A program made the position numbers and the translations under genes. DNA of 64,000 nt from Nostoc desertorum CM1-VF14 (GTDB taxonomy: Bacteria > Cyanobacteriota > Cyanobacteriia > Cyanobacteriales > Nostocaceae), in NCBI GenBank assembly GCA_019359245.1, contig JAHHHR010000003.1, positions 62,001 to 126,000 on the forward strand. Direction: 5' to 3'. Below the pieces are notes generated by a model. That model was not told where the DNA came from and made no database searches. It saw nothing but the letters and a program-made list of their open reading frames with translations. How positions within the stretch are numbered: the stretch's first letter is position 1; every line of letters starts with the position of its first letter. Below, one piece after another: positions 35,235-44,959 of this stretch.

Positions 35235-35417
35235 TTAATCAATCTTTTTCTTCACATTATCTTTTACGTCTTCTATACCATGACGGACTTCGCTTTCAGC
35301 TTGTTTTGCTTTGCCTTCAGCTTTATCTTTTGGATCTCCAGTTACTTCTGCTGCTGCTTCTTGGGCTTTACCTTCAATATTTTTAGCAGTTGCTTTAGCC
35401 CGTTCTTCTAAGCTCAT
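35235..35417 (-). CDS. CsbD family stress protein (60 aa)
   Basis: The start MSLEERAKATAKNIEG with AAGGAGT ten bases before the ATG at 35417 is much better than an in-frame ATG 39 bases upstream. The sequence is highly charged and helical with two KAEGKAKQ- or KNIEGKAQE-like repeats, the CsbD hallmark. CsbD proteins are general-stress induced in many bacteria; the molecular role is unclear. Confidence 0.9.
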   Translation of the reverse strand: MSLEERAKATAKNIEGKAQEAAAEVTGDPKDKAEGKAKQAESEVRHGIEDVKDNVKKKID

Positions 35418-35766
35418 TTGGTACTCCTTCTTTCTTTTATAAAAGGTTTGTTTCAAAGCTCTAAACTAACTTTGAAACTCTTTGTTATTACCTTTACACA
35501 GTAGCTTAAAGTTTTTACTAAAGCCTTCCACCACAAGACATATTCAATAATTTGTAATCTGTAATTCGTAATTCGTAACTCAGAAAGGTAATTGTAGTAA
35601 GCGTTTAGGGTGTTAGTTGAATATAAAATAAAGTAAGAATAGCTTAGTTATCTATGCTAAAAGACATAGAAAAAGTGTAAATTATTGAATCTTTACTTTT
35701 TTTAGCTAAAAAAAACCAGTTCCATATAAGAACTGGGTTAATAAAGTTATGGTGATATTTTTTTGT
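35418..35766. other. Intergenic region with repeats and terminator
   Basis: No gene recognised. Short TAATTCG repeats lie near 35555-35575, and the terminator for the repeat-protein gene is at 35708-35736. Confidence 0.6.
35708..35736 (-). terminator. Rho-independent terminator
   Basis: On the minus strand CCAGTTC and GAACTGG form a 7-bp stem followed by eight T residues (35708-35715 as A on the plus strand). It ends the repeat-protein transcript. Confidence 0.85.
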
Positions 35767-36219
35767 TTAATCTAGAAAACCCATCAAGCTTTCAGAGTTG
35801 TCAATCTCATTTGATGCTATTGGACGATTACCGAAGGTAGAATAGCTTTCATCAATTACCAATAAACTTGAGCCAATTGGACGAATCCCAGAGAGATTAA
35901 TACTTTCAACAACTTGGAATGTATTAGCACCAATTGGACGAATGCCCATTGAGTTATAGGTTTCAACTACTTCCAAGCTACTGGTGCTAACGGGACGCAC
36001 CCCAGCGATTGACAGGTGTTCAGCAACTTCTAAGTCGCTAGCACCTATAGGACGAATTCCAGAAATGGCAAGTGTTCCAGAAGCTCCCACTGGCAGTTCA
36101 TTAACTTCATCGACTTTATCAGCATTCAAGCTCTGGTCTTGTTGATTTTCAACTTGCTCTGTAGACTTGGCATACTTTTGCCGAGAACTGGTTGCTTTGC
36201 CAGTGTTGCTAATAGTCAT
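35767..36219 (-). CDS. Novel 19-residue repeat protein (150 aa)
   Basis: After a polar N-terminus (about 1-45) the protein has five Gly-x-Arg-Pro motifs at residues 54, 73, 92, 111 and 130, a strict 19-residue period. A typical unit is SSLEVVETYNSMGIRPIGA; the pattern is x-x-L-x-V-x-E-x5-G-x-R-P-(I/V). It ends with an acidic tail. No signal peptide or membrane helix is visible, so it is probably cytoplasmic. A GAGG box precedes the ATG. The regular spacing suggests a repetitive beta fold, possibly a small solenoid. I do not recognise the family. It lies with stress-type genes (CsbD, lipoprotein). Confidence 0.8.
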   Translation of the reverse strand: MTISNTGKATSSRQKYAKSTEQVENQQDQSLNADKVDEVNELPVGASGTLAISGIRPIGASDLEVAEHLSIAGVRPVSTSSLEVVETYNSMGIRPIGANTFQVVESINLSGIRPIGSSLLVIDESYSTFGNRPIASNEIDNSESLMGFLD

Positions 36220-36472
36220 AAATGAAAACCTCTGGTTTGTTAATTGAATTTTACAATAATTAAGGAAAGATGAAATTTTTTCCCATATACTTTAGAGTTT
36301 AACCTTAAACAACCTCATATAGATATAAGAATCTTTAAAACTGATACATAAGTAAATTTAAATAAATAATTTTTGTAAACAATTATCACTATTTATTTGC
36401 TCTAATAACCCAGCTACAATGGATACAGGGCGGAATCGTCACCATGAAATAGGGTATTTTCAGCAAAATTGT

Positions 36473-38470
36473 ATGGCAGAATTTTGTCTTCAAGCTCCCT
36501 TTAGTCCCACAGGCGATCAACCACAAGCGATCGCACAACTCACTGCTAGTATCCAAACGGGTAATCGTTACCAAACTTTACTAGGAGCCACTGGAACTGG
36601 TAAGACATTTTCGGTAGCAGCAGTTATTGAGAAAATTGGCAAGCCTACCTTAGTTCTGGCGCATAATAAAACCCTGGCTGCCCAGCTTTGTAACGAATTG
36701 CGAGATTTCTTTCCCAACAACGCAGTTGAGTATTTTGTCAGCTACTACGATTACTATCAGCCGGAAGCATATATTCCTGTTACCGATACTTATATTGAAA
36801 AAACAGCAGCGATTAATGATGAAATAGATATGTTGCGGCATTCAGCGACGCGATCGCTTTTTGAACGCCGTGATGTCATTGTTGTTGCTTCCATCAGTTG
36901 CATTTATGGTTTAGGAATGCCAGCAGAATATCTGAAAGCTGCTATCCCCCTTCAGATAGGTATGGAAGTAAATCAACGCCAAATTTTACGAGATTTGGCA
37001 AATGTTCAATATAGCCGCAACGATATAGAAATGGGTCGCGGAAAGTTTCGCGTCCGAGGCGATGTCTTAGAAATTGGCCCAGCTTATGAAGACCGAATTA
37101 TTCGCGTCGAGTTCTTTGGTGATGAAATTGACGCGATTCGCTACATTGATCCGGTGACAGGTGAAATACTCAAGAGTTTGGAAGCGGTAAATGTTTACCC
37201 CGCGCGTCACTTTGTCACCCCAGAAGAACGGTTAGAAGTAGCTTGTAATGACATTGCAGCAGAATTAAAACAGCAAAAACTAGACTTAGAACAAGCTGGG
37301 AAACTATTAGAAGCGCAACGCATAGATCAACGTACACGCTATGATCTAGAAATGCTGCGCGAGGTAGGTTACTGCAACGGCGTTGAGAACTATTCCCGTC
37401 ACTTAGCAGGAAGACAGGCAGGAGAATCACCAGAATGTTTAATCGATTATTTTCCCAAAGATTGGCTACTAATTATCGATGAATCTCACGTTACAGTGCC
37501 ACAAATTCGCGGTATGTATAACGGTGACCAAGCTAGAAAAAAAGTTTTAATTGAACATGGATTTCGGCTTCCTAGCGCTGCTGATAACCGTCCTTTGAAA
37601 GCAGAAGAATTCTGGGAAAAGGTGAATCAATGTATTTTTGTTTCCGCAACTCCGGGAAATTGGGAATTAGAAGTTTCTGAAGATCATGTAGTTGAGCAAG
37701 TGATTAGACCAACTGGAGTAGTTGATCCAGAAATTTCTGTGCGTCCCACAGAAGGACAAATTGATGATTTGTTGGGAGAAATTAAAGATAGAGCTGATCG
37801 CCATGAACGAGTGCTAATTACCACATTAACCAAGCGCATGGCGGAAGATTTAACAGAATATTTGCAAGACCACGGTATAAGGGTAAGGTATTTACATTCC
37901 GAGATTACTTCTATTGAGCGCATTGAAATTTTGCAGAACTTGCGCGAGGGGAAATTTGATGTATTAGTTGGTGTGAATTTACTACGGGAAGGCTTGGATT
38001 TACCCGAAGTTTCCTTAGTAGCAATTATGGATGCAGATAAAGAAGGTTTCTTGAGAACCGAGCGCTCCTTAATTCAAACTATTGGTAGAGCCGCGCGTCA
38101 CGTACAAGGACAGGCGATTTTGTATGCCGATAATATGACAGGTAGCATGATTAAAGCTATTGATGAAACAGATAGACGGCGTGGTATTCAAACAGCACAT
38201 AATCGACTGCATGGGATTACACCACAACCAATTGTTAAAAAATCAAGTAATGCGATTTTGGCTTTTTTAGATGTATCTCGGCGGTTAAATGCAACTGACT
38301 TAAAAGTTGTAGATGAACATATAGATGAATTGCCATTAGAACAGATTCCAGGATTGATTACTCTGTTAGAAGCACAGATGAAAGAGGCGGCAAAGAAACT
38401 GGAATTTGAAGAGGCGGCAAAATTGCGCGATCGCATTAAGCATCTGCGGGATAAAATGCTAGGAAATTAA
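36473..38470 (+). CDS. uvrB: Excinuclease ABC subunit B
   Basis: UvrB is the damage-verifying helicase-like subunit of nucleotide excision repair. The 665-residue product starts [20 protein letters not shown], has GATGTGKTF (Walker A), the beta-hairpin region [17 protein letters not shown] in the helicase core, [13 protein letters not shown] and IGRAARH, and a C-terminal UVR motif. I prefer the ATG at 36473; an ATG at 36419 would add 18 residues unlike the family. A hairpin terminator follows. Confidence 0.97.
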   Translation: MAEFCLQAPFSPTGDQPQAIAQLTASIQTGNRYQTLLGATGTGKTFSVAAVIEKIGKPTLVLAHNKTLAAQLCNELRDFFPNNAVEYFVSYYDYYQPEAYIPVTDTYIEKTAAINDEIDMLRHSATRSLFERRDVIVVASISCIYGLGMPAEYLKAAIPLQIGMEVNQRQILRDLANVQYSRNDIEMGRGKFRVRGDVLEIGPAYEDRIIRVEFFGDEIDAIRYIDPVTGEILKSLEAVNVYPARHFVTPEERLEVACNDIAAELKQQKLDLEQAGKLLEAQRIDQRTRYDLEMLREVGYCNGVENYSRHLAGRQAGESPECLIDYFPKDWLLIIDESHVTVPQIRGMYNGDQARKKVLIEHGFRLPSAADNRPLKAEEFWEKVNQCIFVSATPGNWELEVSEDHVVEQVIRPTGVVDPEISVRPTEGQIDDLLGEIKDRADRHERVLITTLTKRMAEDLTEYLQDHGIRVRYLHSEITSIERIEILQNLREGKFDVLVGVNLLREGLDLPEVSLVAIMDADKEGFLRTERSLIQTIGRAARHVQGQAILYADNMTGSMIKAIDETDRRRGIQTAHNRLHGITPQPIVKKSSNAILAFLDVSRRLNATDLKVVDEHIDELPLEQIPGLITLLEAQMKEAAKKLEFEEAAKLRDRIKHLRDKMLGN

Positions 38471-38493
38471 CGTGAAAAGATTCTGATTGAAAA

Positions 38494-38524
38494 GCCTGCT
38501 AATCTTTTGAAAAGACTAGCAGGC
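38494..38524 (+). terminator. Hairpin terminator after uvrB
   Basis: GCCTGCTAATCTTTT (38494-38508) pairs with 38510-38524 with one mismatch. It separates uvrB from the convergent tRNA gene. Confidence 0.75.
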
Positions 38525-38539
38525 ATGGCTTATCATCAA

Positions 38540-38613
38540 TCGGAGCGGCGGGATTCGAACCCACGACCTCCACTACCCCAAAGTGGCGCGCTACCAAGCT
38601 GCGCTACGCCCCG
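38540..38613 (-). tRNA. tRNA-Pro (anticodon GGG)
   Basis: A 74-base cloverleaf on the minus strand has acceptor CGGGGCG with CGCTCCG, D-stem GCGC/GCGC, anticodon stem CCACT/AGTGG with loop TTGGGGT (anticodon GGG), and T-arm GTGGG/CCCGC with TTCGAAT. The discriminator base is A, and CCA is not encoded. It reads proline CCC and CCU codons. Confidence 0.97.
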
Positions 38614-38663
38614 GTCAGAATTACTATTATATAGCAAAACTATAAGATAATCAAGAGGCAAAT

Positions 38664-39029
38664 TTAAAAAACCTTAAGCATCCCAGTAGCTTGCAGTAAA
38701 TCTGGAACAGCAGAAGCATCCCATTTACCTTCTACACATCGCCCTGTATTCAAGATGAAGCGCAGACTGTAATCATGAGGATAGCCTTCCACCTCCATCC
38801 ATAATAAATTGCTTTCGGCTTCACAAGCAATTTTTTCCTCTTCCATTAATTCAGCGGCGAGTTGCTTCATGGTATCTGCCAGCTGTGCTAGTAGACGGCA
38901 AAAATCATTCAACTCGGCTTCGGTTAATTCAATCGCCCAATCATCTGTACCCACTAAACCTTTAAATTCAGGTGCATCGGGGTTCCAGCCAATACGCCAG
39001 CCAAATCCGGTTTTTACAAGGCGTTCCAT
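38664..39029 (-). CDS. DUF1818 family protein
   Basis: The 121-residue protein has FGWRIGWNPDAPEFKGLVG at the start, a helical middle and LLWMEVEGYPHDYSLRFIL, the pattern of the cyanobacterial DUF1818 family. It is soluble and has no known function. It lies downstream of tRNA-Pro in convergent order to uvrB. Confidence 0.87.
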   Translation of the reverse strand: MERLVKTGFGWRIGWNPDAPEFKGLVGTDDWAIELTEAELNDFCRLLAQLADTMKQLAAELMEEEKIACEAESNLLWMEVEGYPHDYSLRFILNTGRCVEGKWDASAVPDLLQATGMLKVF

Positions 39030-39155
39030 AATTAGTTAGGAGTGAGGAGTTGTGAGTTAGTAAATAGTTATTAATTTACAACTTCTAATCTCAATTCTCT
39101 ATGAGACTGTAGGGCTGCTGCACAATCTCAGATTATTGCCATGATCTGATGATTG

Positions 39156-41117
39156 TCATTCTATTGGGTAATCTTGACTGATCTGCTGTTTTAGAGGGAT
39201 GACAATCACAAATGCCGCACCCTGATCTGGAGATGAAATACATTCAAGGGTGCCATGATGATTTTGGGTCACAATTTGATAACTAATTGACATACCCATT
39301 CCTGTACCTTTACCAATTGGTTTTGTCGTAAAGAAGGGGTCGAAAATGCGCTGTTTTATTTTTTCCGGTATACCCAGACCATTGTCGGCAATTTTAATTG
39401 CAATCTGATTTTTACTAATTATTTCTGTACAAATCTGAATCACGCTAGGAGATTGTTGCATTTCCTGTTGAGTGCGTTGTTCATCCCGTTCTTCTAAAGC
39501 ATCAATTGCATTAGTTAAAATATTCATAAACACTTGATTGAGTTGACCTGCATAGCACTGAACTAGAGGCAAATCTCCATATTCCTTAATAATTTCAATT
39601 CCTGGATAATCAGGTTTTGCTTTGAGGCGATGTTCTAAAATTAATAACGTACTATCAATTCCTTCATGAATATCAACTGCTTTATATTCAGCTTCATCTA
39701 GGCGAGAGAAATTTCGCAGAGAAAGGACGATTTGCCGAATGCGATCTGCTCCTATTTTCATTGAATATAGCAGCTTAGGTAAATCTACCATTAAAAATTC
39801 TAGGTCTATAGCTGTAATTTCTGATTGAATAACAGTAACTGGTTCAGGATAATATTTTTGATATAGCTTAATCAGGTTTAGTAAATCTTGAATGTAATCA
39901 TGAGCAGGTGCAATATTGCCATAGATAAAGTTAACTGGATTATTAATTTCGTGAGCAACACCTGCTACCAGTTGTCCCAAAGAAGACATTTTTTCACTTT
40001 GGAGCATTTGGGTTTGAGTGCGTTGTAATTCTTTCAGCCCTTCTTCTAGTTGTTGAGTTTGGTGTCTGAGCTGCATTTCTGATTGTCGCAGTGCTTCTTC
40101 AGCAATTTTGCGATCGCCTGATTCAATTACCAGTCGCACAAAGTCAGTAATCGAGCCAATGAAACTTTCTTCTTCTAATGTCCAGTGACGCCCAGTTCCC
40201 AAATGCTCACAACAAACTACACCAATCACCTGTCCTCTAGACCAAATCCTGGCATCAAGCATTGAGTTAATTCCCAGTGGGGTTGTATAAGTTGCAGAAA
40301 ACTCTGAAGTACGAGGATCGGTATGAACATCAGAAACTGCAATTACTTGTTCTTCCTTTAGAGCTTGAAAATACCTGGGAAAGTCACAGACAAATAATTC
40401 AAAACCATGATTGTGGCAATTATTCTCACGTTCATATAAATCAATACACCGAATTCCTAAGCGGTCTTCTGCGTATAACCAAACACTAACACGTTCGACA
40501 TCAAGACCCAAACTAGCCACTTCCGTGACATATTGGATGGCAATTTGAAAATCATCATCTTGGAGTTTTTCACTTTGCACAAGTTGCTGTAGAGCATTAC
40601 TATGTCTGCAAAAGCGCTTCTCTGTTTCTTGGCGTTCATGAATTTCCTGTTCCAACTTATTCACTGTCTGATGCAGCAAAACAGTTTCAATTTTATCTTT
40701 GGAACCAATCAGCCGAATTGAACCCACTAAAAATAAATTACCAACCTCATCGGAGAATAGGCTTTTCTTAGTAGAAATGACCTGAGTTTCACCTTGGGAA
40801 TCTGTGATTAATTCCTCATTTTCATCAGCCAAGCCTATGGTGAATACAAGTTCATCTCTCTCCCAAAAAACATCGGCTTCTGTTTTGCAAAAGAAATCAT
40901 AGTCAGACTTACCAATTAGTTCTGAACGTTCATATCCCATGAACTGACACAAGGCATCATTGACGAACACCAAACTGTGTTGCCTGTCTTTTACAAATAT
41001 TGGATCTGTAATGCCGTTAAGAATACTCCACAGAAAACCCTGAGAAGATTGTTGCGGAACAATGTCGAAAAACACCATTTTGCTTAATCCTGGAAAGTCT
41101 GACTTTCTTTTAGGCAT
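39156..41117 (-). CDS. PAS-GAF sensor histidine kinase
   Basis: The 653-residue soluble kinase has a PAS domain at about 20-150 (FVNDALCQFMGYERSELIG), a coiled coil, a GAF domain at about 195-345 and a second coil. The HisKA motif GVAHEINNPVNFIYGN follows, with the phospho-acceptor His near residue 383, and then a C-terminal ATPase domain with NILTNAIDALEE and ADNGLGIPEKIK and FFTTKPIGKGTGMGMSIS. No membrane segment is present, so it senses something in the cytoplasm. No regulator gene is adjacent, so it is an orphan kinase. Confidence 0.93.
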   Translation of the reverse strand: MPKRKSDFPGLSKMVFFDIVPQQSSQGFLWSILNGITDPIFVKDRQHSLVFVNDALCQFMGYERSELIGKSDYDFFCKTEADVFWERDELVFTIGLADENEELITDSQGETQVISTKKSLFSDEVGNLFLVGSIRLIGSKDKIETVLLHQTVNKLEQEIHERQETEKRFCRHSNALQQLVQSEKLQDDDFQIAIQYVTEVASLGLDVERVSVWLYAEDRLGIRCIDLYERENNCHNHGFELFVCDFPRYFQALKEEQVIAVSDVHTDPRTSEFSATYTTPLGINSMLDARIWSRGQVIGVVCCEHLGTGRHWTLEEESFIGSITDFVRLVIESGDRKIAEEALRQSEMQLRHQTQQLEEGLKELQRTQTQMLQSEKMSSLGQLVAGVAHEINNPVNFIYGNIAPAHDYIQDLLNLIKLYQKYYPEPVTVIQSEITAIDLEFLMVDLPKLLYSMKIGADRIRQIVLSLRNFSRLDEAEYKAVDIHEGIDSTLLILEHRLKAKPDYPGIEIIKEYGDLPLVQCYAGQLNQVFMNILTNAIDALEERDEQRTQQEMQQSPSVIQICTEIISKNQIAIKIADNGLGIPEKIKQRIFDPFFTTKPIGKGTGMGMSISYQIVTQNHHGTLECISSPDQGAAFVIVIPLKQQISQDYPIE

Positions 41118-41355
41118 ATCATCCTAAATCAGGATGGGTAGCTCAAAAGATTGCCTAAGTCTTTCCTTAGTATGCCCAAAATGATATTTAACTACTTAAA
41201 TCAAAATTTCCTTCTACCTGGTTGTTGAGCGTAGTTGAAACACTGCCTCCTACCCTTATTCACCGTACGACTATCATTATTATTAAGAATATTTTGAGTA
41301 TTTTAACTGGTTGACAAAAGGTATTTTATCTTGCTCTCTCACGGATACTCTTCCA

Positions 41356-41964
41356 CTATTTCAGTAGTTCAGCCCCTCCTCGTTGGGGTAGCTGTGGGGT
41401 AGTTGATGTACTAGGACTAGGTGCGGTGTTGGGTTTAGGGGGTAGGGTATTTTGGGAAGTAGGATTAAATACATTGACTAAGACTTGCACTAGGGCATCT
41501 CGCTGGCTGCGGGTGAGAAGGGTGATGGCTTTGCGATCGCCTTCTATCGGATTTTGCCGTAGTGCATCATTGCCTGGATAGGTACTATCATACATAATTT
41601 CATTCGCACCCAGGTAATCAGCTAAAGTCAGCTTCCAATCCAAACGATAAATTGGGGCCCGCCCTTTGGTATAAATGTGATATCTAATCAGACGATTTAC
41701 TAAGGTGTTGTTTTCGGCAACTTTCCCATTTTCTTTGCTGATATACTTATTTTCTCGTGGTAAATCTGGTAATTGCTGATACACTTGTTGCCAAACATCG
41801 CCAGGAGTAATTCTCTGAGCGTATGCAGGTTGGATATTAAATAAATTTGTGTGTATTGATTTACCCGCCCCTGAACTCAAGGTAATTACACCCACTACCA
41901 TTAAAGCAGTGAGTGTTTGCCAAGACTTGAGCAGGGGTTGAATGAACGATAAATATTTGCTCAT
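41356..41964 (-). CDS. Exported hypothetical cyanobacterial protein (202 aa)
   Basis: The N-terminus carries a signal or anchor (VVGVITLSSGAGKS) and a likely cleavage region at PAYAQ. A compact domain follows (PGDVWQQVYQQLPDLP, GRAPIYRLDWKLTLADYLG, MYDSTYPG), then a Pro/Ser/Thr-rich tail. It is probably periplasmic. Family name unknown to me. It follows rpoZ by 23 bases on the same strand, so the two may be co-transcribed. Confidence 0.78.
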   Translation of the reverse strand: MSKYLSFIQPLLKSWQTLTALMVVGVITLSSGAGKSIHTNLFNIQPAYAQRITPGDVWQQVYQQLPDLPRENKYISKENGKVAENNTLVNRLIRYHIYTKGRAPIYRLDWKLTLADYLGANEIMYDSTYPGNDALRQNPIEGDRKAITLLTRSQRDALVQVLVNVFNPTSQNTLPPKPNTAPSPSTSTTPQLPQRGGAELLK

Positions 41965-41987
41965 CCTACCTTCTCTAAAGCCTTTTT

Positions 41988-42224
41988 TTATAGTTCGCCA
42001 ATAATTTCTGGCTGAGTCAATTCATCGGACATTTCGATAATTGCCCTTAGTACTGGTTTCATCATCGCATCTTCGTTATTTTCAAAGTCTTCATAACGCC
42101 GACGTTTAGCACGATTTGCCACCTGAACCGTAATGCGGTAACGATTTGAGGCTGCACTAATTAGCTCCTCAGAACGGTGCATAATCTGAGACTGAGTTGT
42201 CTCGAACTTAGAACGCTTTAGCAT
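41988..42224 (-). CDS. rpoZ: RNA polymerase omega subunit, cyanobacterial type
   Basis: The 78-residue protein contains the omega core in its divergent cyanobacterial form: [27 protein letters not shown] and [13 protein letters not shown]. It helps assemble RNA polymerase. Length and sequence match the family. It is the first gene of a short minus-strand unit with the exported hypothetical gene. Confidence 0.9.
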   Translation of the reverse strand: MLKRSKFETTQSQIMHRSEELISAASNRYRITVQVANRAKRRRYEDFENNEDAMMKPVLRAIIEMSDELTQPEIIGEL

Positions 42225-42380
42225 AATCAGTGGTTCTTGGGGTCATTCCCCAGTGTAGCAGTACCATAAATCTGCTGCTGTGTATTTAATCGCTAGCAAC
42301 CTCTCTGTTGATAGAGGCTAAGAGCTTTCTAGTCAATATAAGTTACTTATAATACTACCTGACTAAAGTCACACATCCTT

Positions 42381-42800
42381 ATGGCTGACCTTGTGGAAAC
42401 TGCTATCAACGCGGGAAACTTCAATACTCTGGTGAAGGCTGCTGAAGCTGCGAATCTCATAGAAACTCTAAAAAGTCCTGGTTCCTTCACGTTATTTGCA
42501 CCAACTGACGAAGCTTTTGCCAATCTCCCAGAGGGAACTTTAGACTCGTTACTACAAGATATCCCCAAGCTCCAGAAAATTGTGGCATATCATGTCGCTA
42601 GTGGGGATGTTCGGTCTGATGATTTGGTACAGATTAATGAGGCAGAGACGCTTGAGGGGTCAATTGTAGCCATTGAATCTGCCAACGGCAAATTTAAGGT
42701 AAATAACGCCAATGTCATCAAAACAGATATTTTAACAGACAATGGCGTGATCCATATTATTGATGCGGTTTTGATGCCTGCAATGGTGGCGGGGAAATAA
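42381..42800 (+). CDS. Fasciclin (FAS1) domain protein
   Basis: The 139-residue protein is a single FAS1 domain: FTLFAPTDEAFANLP (H1 motif), YHVASGDVRSDDL, and NGVIHIIDAVLMP (H2 motif). FAS1 domains mediate adhesion or protein contacts. There is no signal peptide, as in a common cyanobacterial cytoplasmic-type form. It diverges from rpoZ and converges on the amylase gene. Confidence 0.93.
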   Translation: MADLVETAINAGNFNTLVKAAEAANLIETLKSPGSFTLFAPTDEAFANLPEGTLDSLLQDIPKLQKIVAYHVASGDVRSDDLVQINEAETLEGSIVAIESANGKFKVNNANVIKTDILTDNGVIHIIDAVLMPAMVAGK

Positions 42801-42915
42801 GGGCATGGGGTATTGGGCATTGGGCATTGGGCATTAGGTATTCCATTCTTGCTTCCCCTGCTCCCCCTGCTCCCACTCCCTACTCCCGCTCCCTACTCCC
42901 TACTCCCTATTCCCA
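42801..42915. repeat. Mixed heptamer repeats overlapping the amylase 3' end
   Basis: GGGCATTG units are followed by tandem CCCCTGCT, CTCCCTACTC and related units. The last units (about 42893-42910) lie inside the amylase reading frame and provide its last codons and stop. Confidence 0.85.
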
Positions 42916-44365
42916 GAATGCAGCCACTACGTGAGGGAAGAGTTAATGACAACTGCTTAGTTTCTCCTTCACTATTCCACTCAACTTCAGCAGTGCCATA
43001 TAAAAGCTTGTTGGGTTGAGTACGCAAACTGACGACATCTGCATCCCCTGTTGCCGAACTTGTTCCAGCATTGACGGCAATTATCAATTCCTCTGTCCCT
43101 AAAGTTCGCGCAAAGATATAAATTTGTCCTTGAGCATGGAGGACTTGGTAATCGCCTGTACGCAAGGCTGGGTAGGTTTGGCGTAGGGCAATTAATTGAC
43201 GGTGAGTATTGAAAATTTCTCGATCCCAGTTGGCTTCTAAAGGAAAACCACGGCGTGAGTCTGGGTCTATTGCTCCAGGTAAACCAACTTCATCACCATA
43301 GTAAATGCTGGGGGCACCGGGAAAGGTGAGTAGCAGTAGAGTTGACAATTCTATGCTAGCTTTATCGCCGCCTGCAATGCTCGTCAATCGCGCTGTATCG
43401 TGACTTGCTAGCAAATTGAGTTGAGTTAGCTGAATTTCCCAAGGGTAAAGTTGCAGTACTTCTTGGATTTTGGTGGCGTAATCGGCAGCAAATAAGGGTG
43501 GGTAAGGTTGATAGTCGCGGCTTTGGACTTGTTCTAAGTCTACGCGATCGCCTGCTGCAAAGGCAATTGTCGGCCCAGCAAAGAGATAATTCATCACGCC
43601 GTCAAATTGTGTCCCATCCAACCACTCACTGGAATCTCCCCAGACTTCGCCCACAATGTAAGCTTCGGGATTGACTGCCTTAACGCGATCGCGAAATTCC
43701 TGCCAAAATCCAGGAGTTTTTATTTCAAATGGTACATCTAATCGCCAACCATCGATGCCGAATTTAATCCAATATTCGGCAATTTCCATAATATATTCCC
43801 GCACTTCTGGATTGTCGTGGTTAAATTCTGGCAAGGCGCGATTTCCCGCCCAACCTGCGTAGTTTGCAGGGAATTCTCCATTGTATGGTGAAAGGGGCCA
43901 GCCTTCTATTTTGAACCAATTTACCCAAGGCGAATGGGGACCATTTTCTAAAACGTCATGAAAGAAGAAAAAACCACGGCTGGAATGGTTAAACACACCA
44001 TCCAGAACAACTTTGATATTCCTTTGATGGGCTGCATCTAACAATTCTTTAAAAGCTTCGTTGCCCCCCAGCATGGGGTCAACTTGATAATAATCGTGGG
44101 TATGATAGCGATGATTGCTAGCGGATTGAAAAATTGGTGTAAAGTAAATCGCGTTTATTCCCAAATCCTGGATGTAGTCTAAACCCTCCATGATGCCCCA
44201 TAAATCGCCGCCTTTATAACCCTGGAGTGTTGGCATAGCATCCCAATCTTCCCAACGGGCTTCACGCAGCAACCGTTTGCGTGGCTGTTTGCTTCTAGCA
44301 AAGCGATCTGGGAAAATTTGGTAGAAAACCGCGTGTTTCACCCAGTCTGGTGTTTGAATTTGCAT
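42893..44365 (-). CDS. Glycoside hydrolase family 13 alpha-amylase / neopullulanase-like
   Basis: The 490-residue enzyme has the (beta/alpha)8 amylase core: VVLDGVFNHSSRG, GWRLDVPFEI (nucleophile Asp), IVGEVWG (acid/base Glu) and LLASHDTARL (third Asp). The start YQIFPDRFARS is of the neopullulanase/maltogenic amylase type. There is no signal peptide, so it may act on glycogen-derived maltodextrins inside the cell. The final residues (GIGSRE) and the stop come from an adjacent repeat, which has replaced the original C-terminus. Confidence 0.92.
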   Translation of the reverse strand: MQIQTPDWVKHAVFYQIFPDRFARSKQPRKRLLREARWEDWDAMPTLQGYKGGDLWGIMEGLDYIQDLGINAIYFTPIFQSASNHRYHTHDYYQVDPMLGGNEAFKELLDAAHQRNIKVVLDGVFNHSSRGFFFFHDVLENGPHSPWVNWFKIEGWPLSPYNGEFPANYAGWAGNRALPEFNHDNPEVREYIMEIAEYWIKFGIDGWRLDVPFEIKTPGFWQEFRDRVKAVNPEAYIVGEVWGDSSEWLDGTQFDGVMNYLFAGPTIAFAAGDRVDLEQVQSRDYQPYPPLFAADYATKIQEVLQLYPWEIQLTQLNLLASHDTARLTSIAGGDKASIELSTLLLLTFPGAPSIYYGDEVGLPGAIDPDSRRGFPLEANWDREIFNTHRQLIALRQTYPALRTGDYQVLHAQGQIYIFARTLGTEELIIAVNAGTSSATGDADVVSLRTQPNKLLYGTAEVEWNSEGETKQLSLTLPSRSGCILGIGSRE

Positions 44366-44959
44366 GAATAATTTTTTGTACCTTCAGAAGCGATCGTTGC
44401 AAATATTGGCTTCTTTATGGCTCTTACTTATGATAGAAAATCTATCATTTGTCAGAAGTCATTAGCAATTTAATCTGTATTCTGATACTTTATACGCAAA
44501 TGTTATCAGTCCTAACTATTTTGCTGATAAGTTCTTTTAGTATTTAATATTGATTAAATTTAGATTTTTTATTTATTCCTTAACTATTCTTAATTTTATT
44601 AACTTTGTCCGTAATGATTTAGGCAGACACTGGATTAGTTTAATAGCTTCATAAAAATTCCCAATGACCCCAGTCTTGGATAATTATGAGATGCGCCTGC
44701 TTAAAGATGTCTTATGAGCCAGATAAAATCACTATAAGGGAGACATAATTCAGGTAGATGAGTTATGAATTAGCAATTGTCTTAGGAATAACTTCCCGTT
44801 TCCTAAGCTTATTTGATGTATCTATTAAAAGAATAGATAACTATAGTCGCATCAAATAATCAAGACGAAAAAATACATAGTCTGTGTTAATGCCAGAGCG
44901 ACTTATCCTGTTCTAATCACTACTTTGCTGACAGCAAATAAATTAAATTTGAGGTAAAA
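44366..44959. other. Intergenic region, nothing recognised
   Basis: About 590 bases of AT-rich sequence separate the divergent amylase and subtilase genes. I see no reading frame, hairpin or repeat of note. It must hold the promoters of both genes. Confidence 0.5.
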
